Source of the DNA: Geomonas paludis
Lineage (GTDB): Bacteria > Desulfobacterota > Desulfuromonadia > Geobacterales > Geobacteraceae
NCBI RefSeq assembly: GCF_014193585.1
Contig: NZ_BLXY01000001.1
Span: forward strand, 664,033-728,032
Direction of reading: 5' to 3'
Length of the DNA: 64,000 nt
Positions 36,761 to 45,610 of the stretch are shown piece by piece. Within the stretch, counting starts at the first letter, position 1; each line of letters opens with the position of its first letter. The notes beneath the pieces were generated by a model. It worked only from the letters and a program-made list of their open reading frames with translations. It did not search any database and was not told the DNA's origin. A program made the position numbers and the translations under genes.

Positions 36761-36790
36761 TTGACGATTTGGAACTAATGGTCCTATATA
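36761..36790 (+). promoter_or_regulatory. Sigma-70 promoter of the flavoprotein gene
   Basis: TTGACG at 36761-36766 and TATATA at 36785-36790 are 18 bases apart and lie 65 bases before the start codon. Confidence 0.7.
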
Positions 36791-36854
36791 GCCCATCCGG
36801 CAAAAAAAGAAAAGGGTCCGGTTCACCTACACCGGCTAAACGGGAGGAGCAGAT

Positions 36855-37487
36855 ATGAAAGTCGTCGCATTCAACGGCAGCCCCAACAAGGAAGGAAACA
36901 CCTACCACGCCATCCAGCTGGTTGCCGCGGAACTCGAGAAAGAAGGGGTCGAGACCGAGATCGTCCACGTAGGCAACAAGGCCATTCGCGGCTGTATCGC
37001 CTGCTACCAGTGCGTGAAGAACCAGGACGAGCAGTGCGCCATCAAGGACGAGGTGAACGAGTGGGTCCAGAAGATGAAGGAGGCCGACGGCATCATCATC
37101 GGGTCTCCGGTGCACTACTCCGGCGTGGGCGGCACCATGAAGTCCTTCCTGGATCGCGCCTTCTTCGTTGCCGGTGTCAACGGCGGCCTGTTGCGCCACA
37201 AGGTGGGGGCGGCGGTCGTGGCGGTGCGCCGTTCGGGCGGGGTCACCACCTTCGACGAGCTGAACCATTTCCTTAACTATTCCGAGATGCTGTTGCCCAC
37301 CTCCAACTACTGGAATGTCATCCACGGCAGGACTCCGGGGGAGGCGCTGCAGGACGGCGAAGGCATGCAGATCATGCGCGTTCTGGGCAAGAACATGCTG
37401 TGGCTGCTGAGGCTTCTGGAAAACGGCAAGGGCGTTGTGCCCGAGCCGGAGCGTGAAGCGAAGGTAATGACCAACTTCATCAGGTAA
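36855..37487 (+). CDS. NADPH-dependent FMN reductase / flavodoxin-fold flavoprotein
   Basis: The 210-residue protein begins with the FMN phosphate-binding loop KVVAFNGSPNKEGNTYHAI. Then follow a Cys-containing segment GCIACYQCVKNQDEQC (about residues 47-62) and a second FMN loop GSPVHYSGVGGTMKSFLDR. This matches NADPH-dependent FMN reductases and the iron-sulfur flavoprotein group. The Cys spacing resembles the Fe-S motif of Isf proteins, but cluster binding is uncertain. It probably reduces quinones, metals or nitro compounds in the cytoplasm. The start has GGGAGGAGCAGAT upstream. The divergent HxlR gene suggests induction by electrophiles or oxidants. A ferredoxin-nitroreductase follows on the same strand. 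Confidence 0.85.
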   Translation: MKVVAFNGSPNKEGNTYHAIQLVAAELEKEGVETEIVHVGNKAIRGCIACYQCVKNQDEQCAIKDEVNEWVQKMKEADGIIIGSPVHYSGVGGTMKSFLDRAFFVAGVNGGLLRHKVGAAVVAVRRSGGVTTFDELNHFLNYSEMLLPTSNYWNVIHGRTPGEALQDGEGMQIMRVLGKNMLWLLRLLENGKGVVPEPEREAKVMTNFIR

Positions 37488-37511
37488 ACCGAGAAACAAG
37501 AACCTAGAAGC

Positions 37512-37653
37512 CGTTACGCAAAGAACGCTGGGTATCCGCGAAGGACGCAAAAAACCTTTTTTCCCGGGGGAAAGGCAAAAGGCCGTAAAGCCATGCCTTT
37601 CAAGTTTTTCTTCGCGTTCTTCGCGCACCCTTCGTGTCCTTTGCGTAACTGTT
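37512..37653. repeat. Long imperfect inverted repeat between flavoprotein and nitroreductase genes
   Basis: GTTACGCAAAGAACGC near 37514 and its relatives GCGAAGGACGC pair with CTTCGCGTTCTTCGCGCACC and CCTTTGCGTAAC at 37609-37652. The arms are about 35-40 bases and the loop about 60. This resembles a miniature inverted-repeat element; no gene lies inside. Confidence 0.6.
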
Positions 37654-37689
37654 TTTGACTTATTGCACTTAGGATTTTGAGGAGAGACC

Positions 37690-38514
37690 ATGCTCGATTT
37701 CAAGGTTGCCAAAGATACATGTACCCGTTGCGGGTTGTGCGTAGCCGACTGCCCGGCCCATGTCATCGACACGGCGGAAGGGTTCCCGCTCATAACTGCC
37801 GAGAAAGAAGCGGGCTGCTACCGCTGCCAGCACTGTTTCGCGGTCTGTCCGACCGGCGCCGTTTCCATCCTCGGCCTGGACCCGGCGGAGAGCACGCCGC
37901 TGACCGGCGACTGGCGCCCCGACCCGGCGCAGTTGGAGACGCTGATCAAAGGGCGCCGCTCGGTGCGCCGCTACAAGCCGGAGAACCTGGAGCCGGAACT
38001 GATGCAGCGTCTCCTCGAGGTGGCGTGGCACGCGCCGACCGGCGTCAACACCCGGCAGGTCCGTTTCACCGTCATCGATGACCGCGACAAGCTGGCCTCC
38101 TTCCGTGACGAGCTCCTGGCGGGCATCAAGCGCCTGGTGCAGGATAACGCCCTTCCGGAAGGACTCGCCTTCTTCGCGGATTTCGTGAAGCTCTGGGAGG
38201 AGCAGGGAGTGGACGTGCTGTTCCGCGGGGCGCCGCACCTGCTGGTGGCCTCGGTCTCCAGCAAGGCGGTGTCGCCGCTGCAGGATTGCGTGATCGCGCT
38301 CAGCTACTTCGAGCTCTTCGCCCAAGCCAACGGCGTCGGGACCGTCTGGGACGGGCTTGCCAAGATCGCCATCGCCGACCTGGTGCCGGAAGCGCAGGCA
38401 ACGCTGGGGATTCCGGAGGATCACACCCTCGGTTACTGCATGGCCTTCGGCAAGCCCGCCGTCCAGTACGCCCGCACCGTGCAGCACCGCGGCGCGCTCA
38501 TCCACCGGGTTTAG
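37690..38514 (+). CDS. Ferredoxin-domain nitroreductase
   Basis: The 274-residue protein has two [4Fe-4S] motifs at the N-terminus, CTRCGLCVADCP and CYRCQHCFAVCP, followed from about residue 85 by an FMN-dependent nitroreductase domain (LIKGRRSVRRYKPENLE, WHAPTGVNTRQVRFTVI, GAPHLLVAS, and a final CMAFGKPAVQYAR). The fusion would feed electrons from a ferredoxin to the FMN site and reduce nitro, quinone or ene groups in the cytoplasm. GAGGAGAGACC precedes the start. It lies downstream of the HxlR-linked flavoprotein and may share its induction, though 200 bases and an inverted repeat separate them. Confidence 0.9.
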   Translation: MLDFKVAKDTCTRCGLCVADCPAHVIDTAEGFPLITAEKEAGCYRCQHCFAVCPTGAVSILGLDPAESTPLTGDWRPDPAQLETLIKGRRSVRRYKPENLEPELMQRLLEVAWHAPTGVNTRQVRFTVIDDRDKLASFRDELLAGIKRLVQDNALPEGLAFFADFVKLWEEQGVDVLFRGAPHLLVASVSSKAVSPLQDCVIALSYFELFAQANGVGTVWDGLAKIAIADLVPEAQATLGIPEDHTLGYCMAFGKPAVQYARTVQHRGALIHRV

Positions 38515-38860
38515 CAGGGAAATCCCCCCTATCCCCCCTGTCACAAGGGGGACGCGGGAACGACGAAAAGGGGACTGGCTCCGCAGGTGCCTGTCCCCTT
38601 TTCCCTTCATTTCGCGACTGTCCACCGTAGGGGCGAATAATCATTCGCCCTCCCATTGCCGCCCCATTGCCCTCCCATTCCCCCCCCGGCGTCCTGCCCG
38701 GCCTCCTGGCCGGCGTCCTGCCCGGCGTCCTGCCCGGCGCGGGCAGAATTTTCGCTAGCAGCGCTGGGCAAATGATCATTTGCCCCTACAGGTTATCTGC
38801 CGGTAGCTACCGTGCCGCCTGGCTCCGCGGCAAAGATCCGGCACTTTACTGCCGTGACAA
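38515..38860. repeat. Gene-free region with four repeat types
   Basis: A palindromic REP-like unit lies at 38570-38598. GTAGGGGCGAATAATCATTC plus GCCC is at 38628-38650 and its variant GGGCAAATGATCATTTGCCC is at 38766-38785. Between them are 11-base tandems of CCCATTGCC type (about 38651-38685) and four 12-base units of GGCGTCCTGCCC type (38688-38735). Both flanking genes end here. No reading frame with a ribosome site was found. Confidence 0.7.
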
Positions 38861-41800
38861 CTAATTTGTTGCCGCGAGCCCCAGTTCCTTCAGCCCCTTC
38901 AGGTCGAGCTTGCCGGTGCCGAGGATGGGAAGGCTCTCCACCTCGACATAGCCGTCGCGCCCCGGCTTCCAGAGGTTGGGCAACTCGCTCTCCGCGATAA
39001 GCCGGGCCAAGGTGGCCGCGTCGGTGGTGCCGCGGGTGTAGATCACCACCAGCCGCTCTCCCTTTTTCTCATCCGGGACCGCGGTCACCGCCAGGACCCC
39101 GGTCTGCCCGAGCTTGCCGTGCAGTTCGTCCTCCACGGCGCCGTGCGGCACCATCTCGCCGCCGATCTTGCTGAAGCGCGAGATGCGGTCGGTGATCCTG
39201 ATGAAGCCGTCATCGTCCATGATGCCGAGGTCCCCGGTGGCGTACCACCCGTCCCGCACCACCGCCGCGGTCTGTTCCTCTTTGCCCAGGTAACCCACCA
39301 TCACGTTCGGCCCTTTCACCTCGATCATCCCGGTCTGCCCTGGTTTGAGGATGGCGGCGCTTTCCGTGTCGACCACGCGAATGGCCACGCCCGGGATCGG
39401 GTGCCCGACGCTCCCCTCCTTGGCGCCCAGCTGCCGCACGCCGTCGATCTCCACGTCCGGCAGGCTCAGGGAGATCACCGGGGAAAGCTCCGTGGCCCCG
39501 TACCCTTCCATGGGGCGCACCCCGAACTTCTCCTCGAAGCTGTCGGCCACCTTGCTTTTGAGCTTCTCGGCGCCGGTGATCACCAGGCGCAGCGAGGCGA
39601 AGTCCTCGCGCTTGGCGCGGCGCAGGTAGGAGAGCAGGAAGGTCGGCGTCGCCAGGAGCAGGGTGGACTTGTGTTCCCGCACCACCTGGGCGATCTTCTC
39701 GCCGTCGAGCGGGTTGGGGTGGTACGCCGCGGAGAAGCCGCTGGTGAGCGGGAACCAGAGCGTCGCGGTGAAACCCAGGGAGTGGAAGAAGGGGAGGGCG
39801 GAGCAGATGTTGTCGTTCAGGTCCACCCGGAACACCATGCGCAGCGCCTCGATGTTGGACATGATGTTGTGGTGGCTGAGCATCACCCCCTTGGGCTCGC
39901 CGGTGCTCCCCGAGGAAAAGATGACGGTGGCGCTCTTGTCGGCGTGGAAGCCGTTGCCGCGGCACAAAAGGGACGCCGGGAAGAGGCGCGCCTTGAACAG
40001 GGCGGCGAGCTTGTCCAGGCCCGAGATGGTCGGGGCGATATCCTCCAGGCAGATCATCCCCTGCAGTTGCGGCAGCGCGGGGACCTTTGCCAGGAAACTG
40101 CGCGAGGTGATCACGGTGCGGATGCCGCATTGATCGATCCCGGAGCGCAGGGAGGCCTCGGAGGCGGTGAAGTTGAGGTTGACGGTGACCCGTCCCAGCA
40201 TGGAGAGCGCCAGGTTGGCCAGCACCCCGCCCGCCGACGCGGGGAGCAAGAGCCCCACATGCTCCTCGGGGCCGATCAGCCGCTCCATTTTGCCCGCCAG
40301 CGCTACCGCGCCCACCAGGGTGCGGCCGTAGTTCAGCTCCTTGCCGGAGGTGTCCGCCACGGCGCGGCGGCTCCAGTGCTGGCGCGCGGTGCGGATGAAG
40401 TATTCCGGCAGCGGCCTGCGCTGTTCCTTCCGGGAGGCGAAGTAGTCGCAGGAGAGCTCGGCCACCTTCTGGCGCACCTCGACGGCGGGACTCGTAGCGG
40501 GCATCGGGGTGCCGAACAGGATGGTCACCGGGTACGGGGAGAAGGCCGGCAGCCGCGACAGGAGCTTGCCGTGGGCGTAGGAGAGGATGCTCCCCCAGGC
40601 GCCGCCGATGTAGACCGGGATGATCGGGTGACCGCTGTCCTTGACGATGCGCTCGAAGCCGCCCCGGAATTCGCCCAGCATTCCGTTCCTGGTCAGCGCC
40701 CCTTCTGCGAAGATGCAGACCATGTACCCTTCGTCCAGCGCGGCGCGCGCCCGCTTGATGAATTCGAGCATTTCGCGGCGGCCGTCGGTCGAGGAGACCG
40801 GGATCACCCCCATGAGCTTGAACAGGCCGCGCAGCACCGGCGTGTTGTAGATGCTGCGCTCCATGACGAAGCGGATGCGGCGCTGGCAGGTGGCGGTGAG
40901 CAGCAGGGCGTCGACCCAGGTGACGTGGTTCGGGATCAAAAGGGCCGGCCCCTCCACGGGCAGGTTGTCCTGGCCGATGATGCGCAGGCGATAGAAGATG
41001 CGCATGGTCACCAGGGCAATGAAGCGGAGCAGGAAGTCCGGCAGGATCAGGAAGGAGAGGATGGTGAGCACCAGGGTCAGCGCCCCTATGATGCTGAAGC
41101 CCTGGGCGGCGGAGAGTCCCAGCGGGCCGCTGAAGAGCCAGGTGAGCCCGGAGGCGAAGAGGATGCCGATCCAGTTGATGAAGGTCGAGGCCGCCAGCAC
41201 CTCGCCGCGCATGGAGGCGTCGGCGCGCAGCTGGATGAAGGTCTGCAGCGGCAAGCTGAAAACGCCGGCGGAGAGGCCGAAACAGACGATGACGGCGAGG
41301 CTGACCGGGAGGCTGGCCGGCAGCACGTGCAGCAGCCACGGTGACAGGGTGAGGCCGGCGGCGCCCAGCGGAACGATGCCGAACTCGACGTCGCGGCCGG
41401 AGAGCCTGGCCGCGAGCAGCGACCCCAGGCCGATGCCGAGCGCCGCGGCCAGGAAGAGGTAGCCGCTGTGGGCCTCGGAGAGCCCGAGGCGCTCCATGCC
41501 GTAGCCGATCAGGTTCAGCTGCGCGAAGGCCCCAATGAACATGAACCAGGCCAGCCCGATGATGGCGAGCATGAGGTGACGGTCGCGGCTAACGCCCCTG
41601 ATGGTGCGCAGGATCTCGGTCGGGAGCAGCGCCACCGGGTGGTTGGGGTCGCACTGCTCACCGTTGCCGATCAGGCGGCCCGAGCAGAGGCCGGCGACGG
41701 CGATGGCGAGGCAGAAAACGGCCGCCAGCCAGAAGCGCCCATCCACCAGCTGGGTCAATCCCGAGGCCATTCCGGTGCCGACGATGATGGCCATGAAGGT

Positions 41801-42241
41801 GCAGGATTCCACCGCGCCGTTGACCCGGGACAGCTCTTCCTTGGCCACCAGCTCGGGGAGGATGCTGTACTTGGCGGGGGCGAAGAAGGCGCTGTGGGCG
41901 GCCATCAGGAAGACGACCAGGTAGAGGGCCTGCTCCAGGCGCAGGGCGAAGGCGGCGACCGCCATGAGCGTCACCAGGACCTCGACCAGCTTCACGTTCA
42001 CGATGAGCTTCGCCTTCGGGAAACGGTCGGCAAGGCAGCCGGCCGGTGCGGAGAAAAGCAGGAACGGGAGCACGAAGGCGGCGCCCACCGTGGCGGTGAC
42101 TGCGCCGGCATGGGCGCGCCCGTGGCTGCCGATCAGGAAGAAGATGATCAAGAGCTTCAGGATGTTGTCGTTCAGCGCCCCGAGGAACTGGGTGGTGTTC
42201 AGCCAGGCGAATGATCTCGATGCAGTGGTGTCGGTGCTCAT
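38861..42241 (-). CDS. aas: MFS transporter-acyltransferase-acyl-ACP ligase fusion (Aas-like)
   Basis: The product has 1126 residues and three parts. Residues about 1-400 are an LplT-like MFS transporter with 12 helices. Residues about 415-620 are a PlsC-type acyltransferase with NHVTWVDALLL (HX4D motif), FAEGALTRNG and PVYIGGAWGS. Residues about 640-1126 are an AMP-forming acyl ligase with VIFSSGSTGEPKGVMLSHHN, GYGATELSP and YATGDLGIMDDDGFIRITDR. In E. coli, LplT flips lysophosphatidylethanolamine and Aas re-acylates it; here one membrane protein should do both. AGGAGCACCGCA precedes the start. An amidohydrolase gene lies 18 bases upstream on the same strand. Confidence 0.93.
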   Translation of the reverse strand: MSTDTTASRSFAWLNTTQFLGALNDNILKLLIIFFLIGSHGRAHAGAVTATVGAAFVLPFLLFSAPAGCLADRFPKAKLIVNVKLVEVLVTLMAVAAFALRLEQALYLVVFLMAAHSAFFAPAKYSILPELVAKEELSRVNGAVESCTFMAIIVGTGMASGLTQLVDGRFWLAAVFCLAIAVAGLCSGRLIGNGEQCDPNHPVALLPTEILRTIRGVSRDRHLMLAIIGLAWFMFIGAFAQLNLIGYGMERLGLSEAHSGYLFLAAALGIGLGSLLAARLSGRDVEFGIVPLGAAGLTLSPWLLHVLPASLPVSLAVIVCFGLSAGVFSLPLQTFIQLRADASMRGEVLAASTFINWIGILFASGLTWLFSGPLGLSAAQGFSIIGALTLVLTILSFLILPDFLLRFIALVTMRIFYRLRIIGQDNLPVEGPALLIPNHVTWVDALLLTATCQRRIRFVMERSIYNTPVLRGLFKLMGVIPVSSTDGRREMLEFIKRARAALDEGYMVCIFAEGALTRNGMLGEFRGGFERIVKDSGHPIIPVYIGGAWGSILSYAHGKLLSRLPAFSPYPVTILFGTPMPATSPAVEVRQKVAELSCDYFASRKEQRRPLPEYFIRTARQHWSRRAVADTSGKELNYGRTLVGAVALAGKMERLIGPEEHVGLLLPASAGGVLANLALSMLGRVTVNLNFTASEASLRSGIDQCGIRTVITSRSFLAKVPALPQLQGMICLEDIAPTISGLDKLAALFKARLFPASLLCRGNGFHADKSATVIFSSGSTGEPKGVMLSHHNIMSNIEALRMVFRVDLNDNICSALPFFHSLGFTATLWFPLTSGFSAAYHPNPLDGEKIAQVVREHKSTLLLATPTFLLSYLRRAKREDFASLRLVITGAEKLKSKVADSFEEKFGVRPMEGYGATELSPVISLSLPDVEIDGVRQLGAKEGSVGHPIPGVAIRVVDTESAAILKPGQTGMIEVKGPNVMVGYLGKEEQTAAVVRDGWYATGDLGIMDDDGFIRITDRISRFSKIGGEMVPHGAVEDELHGKLGQTGVLAVTAVPDEKKGERLVVIYTRGTTDAATLARLIAESELPNLWKPGRDGYVEVESLPILGTGKLDLKGLKELGLAATN

Positions 42242-42259
42242 TGCGGTGCTCCTGACGGC

Positions 42260-43252
42260 CTAAAGCCTGATGATGGAATTGGCGTTGAAAAAGATCTGTT
42301 CCGGGACCCCGAGTGCTTCCTTGAGGGCCACGTCCTGGTCCCACGGGTTGGCGACCTGCGAGATCTGCAGCATGCGCCGCGGCGAGAGCCGGTTGGGGAA
42401 CCCGAACGGGGTGACCGCCGCCGTCTTGGGGATGGGCATATCCGTGCCGTAGAGGAGGCGGCCGAAGAGCTCCGGGTGCTTGAGCAGGCGCTGCAGGTGC
42501 GTCAGACGGTTCAACTGGGTCAGCGCCGAGATGTCCGCGTACAGGTTGGCGTACTCGCCGCAGAGCCTCAGGAAGCGGCGGTGGTTGCTCTCCCCGTGGT
42601 TGCGGCCGTTACTGGCCGCGTGGGCCGCGATGACGTTCACGCCGAGGCTGAGCGGCAGCCTCAGGCGCTCCGGGTCCGCCAGTTCGTTGCGGGCTGCGGT
42701 GAAGGACTTTTCCGAACCGGTGTGGGTGAGCAGCGGCAAACCGAGCTCCTTCAGTTTCAGGTAGAACGGGGTCAGGCCGCGGTCGGCAGGGTCGAACTGC
42801 TGGATGGACGGGAGCCACTTGACCAGCACCGCACCGTCCGCCGCCGCCCGCTCCAACCGCTCTATGGCATCGCGGCGCAGGGGATTGATGCTGGCGCCGA
42901 ACAGGAGGTTCGGGTACTTGGCCGTCTCGGCCGCCACGAACTCGTTGGGGATGAACATCTCGGTTTGCGCCCGGTCCAGTTCTCCCTTGTCGTCCACGGC
43001 GCCGTCCATGGCCAGTATGACCGCGGCGGTCACACGCTCCGAGGAGGCCAGGCTCTCCGAGGTGCGCCGCATTACCAGCCCGTCCCCTTTCTCGAGCAGT
43101 TCCTGTTCCGTCACGCCGAAGGCTTTCAGGAACACCCTGTATCTCCAACTCCTGCGCATTGCGGGTGAGATGAAGCAGCCACTGTTTCCCGCGCCGATGC
43201 CGGCGGTGTGACAGTGAATGTCGATGATGCCTTTTGCTGTGGTAGCGTCCAT
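42260..43252 (-). CDS. Amidohydrolase-2 family metal-dependent hydrolase
   Basis: The 330-residue protein shows the TIM-barrel amidohydrolase ligands in order: GIIDIHCHTAG (HxH near residue 13), LVKWLPSIQQFDP (Lys/Trp segment), LPLLTHTGSEKSF, NVIAAHAAS and LLYGTDMPIP (final Asp). This fits the amidohydrolase_2 family (decarboxylases and lactonase-type hydrolases). The substrate is unknown. ATG 43252 has GGAGAATGAC upstream. It is 18 bases ahead of aas, so a role in lipid or envelope metabolism is possible but not shown by the sequence. Confidence 0.85.
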   Translation of the reverse strand: MDATTAKGIIDIHCHTAGIGAGNSGCFISPAMRRSWRYRVFLKAFGVTEQELLEKGDGLVMRRTSESLASSERVTAAVILAMDGAVDDKGELDRAQTEMFIPNEFVAAETAKYPNLLFGASINPLRRDAIERLERAAADGAVLVKWLPSIQQFDPADRGLTPFYLKLKELGLPLLTHTGSEKSFTAARNELADPERLRLPLSLGVNVIAAHAASNGRNHGESNHRRFLRLCGEYANLYADISALTQLNRLTHLQRLLKHPELFGRLLYGTDMPIPKTAAVTPFGFPNRLSPRRMLQISQVANPWDQDVALKEALGVPEQIFFNANSIIRL

Positions 43253-43272
43253 GTCATTCTCCTGCTAGCTCG

Positions 43273-43426
43273 GGGGACTGGCTCCGCCAGGTGCCTGTCC
43301 CCTTAATGTTGATCGCTCCGCCAGGTGCCTGTCCCCCTTAATGCTGCCCCTTAATGCCTGGGGAAGCAGGCTGAGCTGAAAGGAGCGTACCGCAAGAGGG
43401 ACAGGCACCTAAACGGAGCCAGTCCC
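43273..43426. repeat. Composite REP/BIME-like element (three palindromic units)
   Basis: Units lie at 43273-43302, 43315-43336 (partial) and 43398-43426 (inverted). The spacer next to the last unit, read on the minus strand, has TCTTGCGGTACGCTCCTTTC and AGCTCAGCC, matching the composite at 24298-24403. A small TTAATG tandem sits between the first units. This element fills most of the 355-base gap up to 43607. Confidence 0.75.
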
Positions 43427-43571
43427 TTCTGCTATCCCTTGAACACCATCCGCTGATAGAGCCTTCTTTTACAGATACTATGCCAATTGTGGATCAGCGA
43501 AGAGTGCAGGTGTAACTGTCTGATTCTGTGCTGGTAGTCGAAAAGAGCCCGCTTTGTGCTGTAAAGACAGC

Positions 43572-43609
43572 TTGACATTTGGTGTACATAGATAATACAT
43601 AAAATGTAT
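43572..43609 (+). promoter_or_regulatory. TTGACA box and inverted repeat over the start of the sigma-54 activator gene
   Basis: TTGACA at 43572-43577 is a good -35 box; -10 candidates are TAATAC (15-base spacing) or TACATA (18). ATACAT, AAA, ATGTAT at 43595-43609 is a perfect inverted repeat that overlaps the start codon and could be an autoregulatory site. Confidence 0.4.
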
Positions 43610-45095
43610 GACTGCTGCCAAAATGACTGATCAAGAGTGGGCTTTCCTGGAAACAGTGGCACGCGCCGCGTTTGCCAATCCTTTTGGCGATACGAGGGAC
43701 GATCTCGACATCGCCATCGGAGGTGCGCCGCGCGGGTCGTCATCTGAAGAGATCCTGGAATCGGTGCTGAGCCGGGTGGCGACGCAGGTGGAGAGCCTGC
43801 GCCGGCGCGGGCTGGCGGACCTGCGCGCGCAGGGGGGCAGTCGACGCGAGGTGTTGCGCAGGTTCTGCCTGTTCCATGTCTTCCACCGTTACGTCGATCA
43901 CTTCGACGGGCTCATTCAGACGCAGTTGCAGGAAGGTGACAAACCGTGCCGCGTCAGCTTCGCCCGACAGGCCCTGGAGGAGTTGTCCGGTTTCGGCCTC
44001 ACCGCGGAGGAGGCGGAGCGGACGTTCGCCGTTTTCTACCAGTTGCGCCGCGCCTTCTACTTCATCAGGAGCGGGCTGGTGGGGAGCTCCCCTTCCATGA
44101 AGGTGCTGCGCCGTCACCTTTGGGACTGCGTCTTTACCCACGACGTGCGCTGGTTCGAGGCGGGGCTGTGGAATCGCATGGAGGAGTTTTCCATCCTGCT
44201 GCTTGGCGAGACCGGGACTGGCAAAGGGGCTGCGGCGGCCGCCATCGGCCGTTCCGGCTTCATCCCCTACGATCCGGCCCGCAACGGCTTCACCGAGAGC
44301 TTTACCCGCAACTTCGTCGCCATCAACCTGTCCCAGTATTCCGAGGGGGTGCTCGAGTCCGAGTTGTTCGGGCACAAGAAGGGCTCCTTCACCGGCGCCG
44401 TCGAGAACCACGAGGGGCTTTTCAGCCGTTGTGCGCCCCATGGCGTCATCTTCCTGGACGAGATCGGCGACGTCAGCATCCCGGTGCAGATCAAGCTCTT
44501 GCAGGTGCTGCAGGAGCGGGTCTTCTTCCCGGTCGGGAGCCACGAGCCGAGGCGCTTCAGCGGCCGCATCGTGGCGGCCACGAACCGGCCTCTCGACGAG
44601 ATGATGGTCAACGGGAAGTTCCGGGAAGACCTCTACTACCGGCTCTGCTCCGACGTGGTCACTATCCCGCCCTTGCGCGAGCGCCTCAAGGAGGAGCCCG
44701 AAGAACTGGAACACCTGCTGGAGGCCATTTTGCGTCGCATCGCCGGACAGCCGGTTTCCGCGCGCGAGCGGCAACTGGTGCAGAAGGTGTTGCAGCGTGA
44801 CCTAGGGCGGGAGTACGACTGGCCGGGCAACGTCAGGGAGTTGGAGCAGGCCGTGAAGAGGATCATCCTCACCGGTCGCTATCAGGGCGTGCAGCGGGAA
44901 AAGGGGAAGGGGGATGCGATGGAGCGTCTAGCCGTGCGGCTCAGGGACGGCGCGCTCAACGCCGAAGAAGTGTTAGCCGCCTACTGCGGGCTTCTCTACG
45001 ACACCCATGGCACCTACGAAGAAGTCGCCCGCCGCACCCAGCTCGATCGACGTACGGTGAAGAAGTATGTGCAGATGTGTGGGCGTGAACAGTGA
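43608..45095 (+). CDS. Sigma-54-dependent activator with unrecognised N-terminal domain
   Basis: The 495-residue protein has an N-terminal all-alpha region (about 1-195) that I cannot assign to PAS, GAF or receiver domains. The AAA+ domain (about 196-400) has Walker A GETGTGKG, the sigma-54 contact loop as GSFTGA (usual GAFTGA), Walker B VIFLDEIGD and the arginine region FREDLYYRLCSDVV. A C-terminal helix-turn-helix (YEEVARRTQLDRRTVKKYVQ) binds DNA. There is no visible ribosome site; the start at 43608 or a second ATG at 43623 are both possible. The input signal and target genes are unknown; flanking genes are not obvious sigma-54 targets. Confidence 0.88.
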   Translation: MTAAKMTDQEWAFLETVARAAFANPFGDTRDDLDIAIGGAPRGSSSEEILESVLSRVATQVESLRRRGLADLRAQGGSRREVLRRFCLFHVFHRYVDHFDGLIQTQLQEGDKPCRVSFARQALEELSGFGLTAEEAERTFAVFYQLRRAFYFIRSGLVGSSPSMKVLRRHLWDCVFTHDVRWFEAGLWNRMEEFSILLLGETGTGKGAAAAAIGRSGFIPYDPARNGFTESFTRNFVAINLSQYSEGVLESELFGHKKGSFTGAVENHEGLFSRCAPHGVIFLDEIGDVSIPVQIKLLQVLQERVFFPVGSHEPRRFSGRIVAATNRPLDEMMVNGKFREDLYYRLCSDVVTIPPLRERLKEEPEELEHLLEAILRRIAGQPVSARERQLVQKVLQRDLGREYDWPGNVRELEQAVKRIILTGRYQGVQREKGKGDAMERLAVRLRDGALNAEEVLAAYCGLLYDTHGTYEEVARRTQLDRRTVKKYVQMCGREQ

Positions 45096-45138
45096 AGCAA
45101 CTGGGCTAGGCTCGAGTGGCCTGATTGCGTTTGAGATC

Positions 45139-45600
45139 TTACGGCGCCGGGGCAGTTTTCTTGCGTTGCGAGCGAGGGGGAAGGTCACGTGAGAAACGGC
45201 CCTGCAATGGTAACTCCTGCATTTCCTTGAGTAATTCCGGGTGCCTTTCGATCAGTTTCAGCAGTTTCACTACGGGAGCGGGAGGGCGGGTCTCACCTCT
45301 TTCGTAACGTGAAAATGCCACTTTCCCTACGCCAAACGCGTCAGCCAATTCGGATTGCGTCAGCTTTAATTCCTTCCTTATTCGCCTGATATCGGAACTT
45401 ACGTCCTCTTTAACTGTACGCAGCAACGTGTCCTGCGCTTCCGTATAGCGGCGATAGCTTTGCTCATCCCAGACCCCCTCGTCGCAGGCGCTGCAGAACT
45501 GTCCCCGCATTCCGGTCAAGGTCATTACTTCTCCTCCGTACCGAAGGGTCTCTTCACGAACTTCTGCCACCATATCCTTGCCACACGCTGGGCACTTCAT
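45139..45600 (-). CDS. mqsA: Antitoxin MqsA (zinc-ribbon plus HTH)
   Basis: From ATG 45600 the product has 153 residues. Zinc ligands Cys3, Cys6, Cys36 and Cys39 (KCPACG, FCSACDEG) match E. coli MqsA. A helix-turn-helix follows (LTQSELADAFGVGKVAFSRYERGETRP), then a tail longer than in E. coli. It neutralises MqsR and represses the operon. GAGAGGTTGATT precedes the start. Its start lies 10 bases after the toxin stop; toxin-first order is typical for mqsRA. Confidence 0.93.
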   Translation of the reverse strand: MKCPACGKDMVAEVREETLRYGGEVMTLTGMRGQFCSACDEGVWDEQSYRRYTEAQDTLLRTVKEDVSSDIRRIRKELKLTQSELADAFGVGKVAFSRYERGETRPPAPVVKLLKLIERHPELLKEMQELPLQGRFSRDLPPRSQRKKTAPAP

Positions 45601-45610
45601 AATCAACCTC

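Noticed and set aside
38667-38864. Small frame reading VLPGLLAGVLPGVLPG
   Set aside because: Produced by the 12-base tandem repeat; no ribosome site and no conserved feature.
39119-41344. 741-codon plus-strand frame opposite aas
   Set aside because: Shadow of the aas coding strand; the three enzyme domains on the minus strand explain the region.
43608-45095. RtcR-type regulator of RNA ligase
   Set aside because: The N-terminal domain does not resemble the CARF-like domain of RtcR, and no rtcA or rtcB is adjacent.
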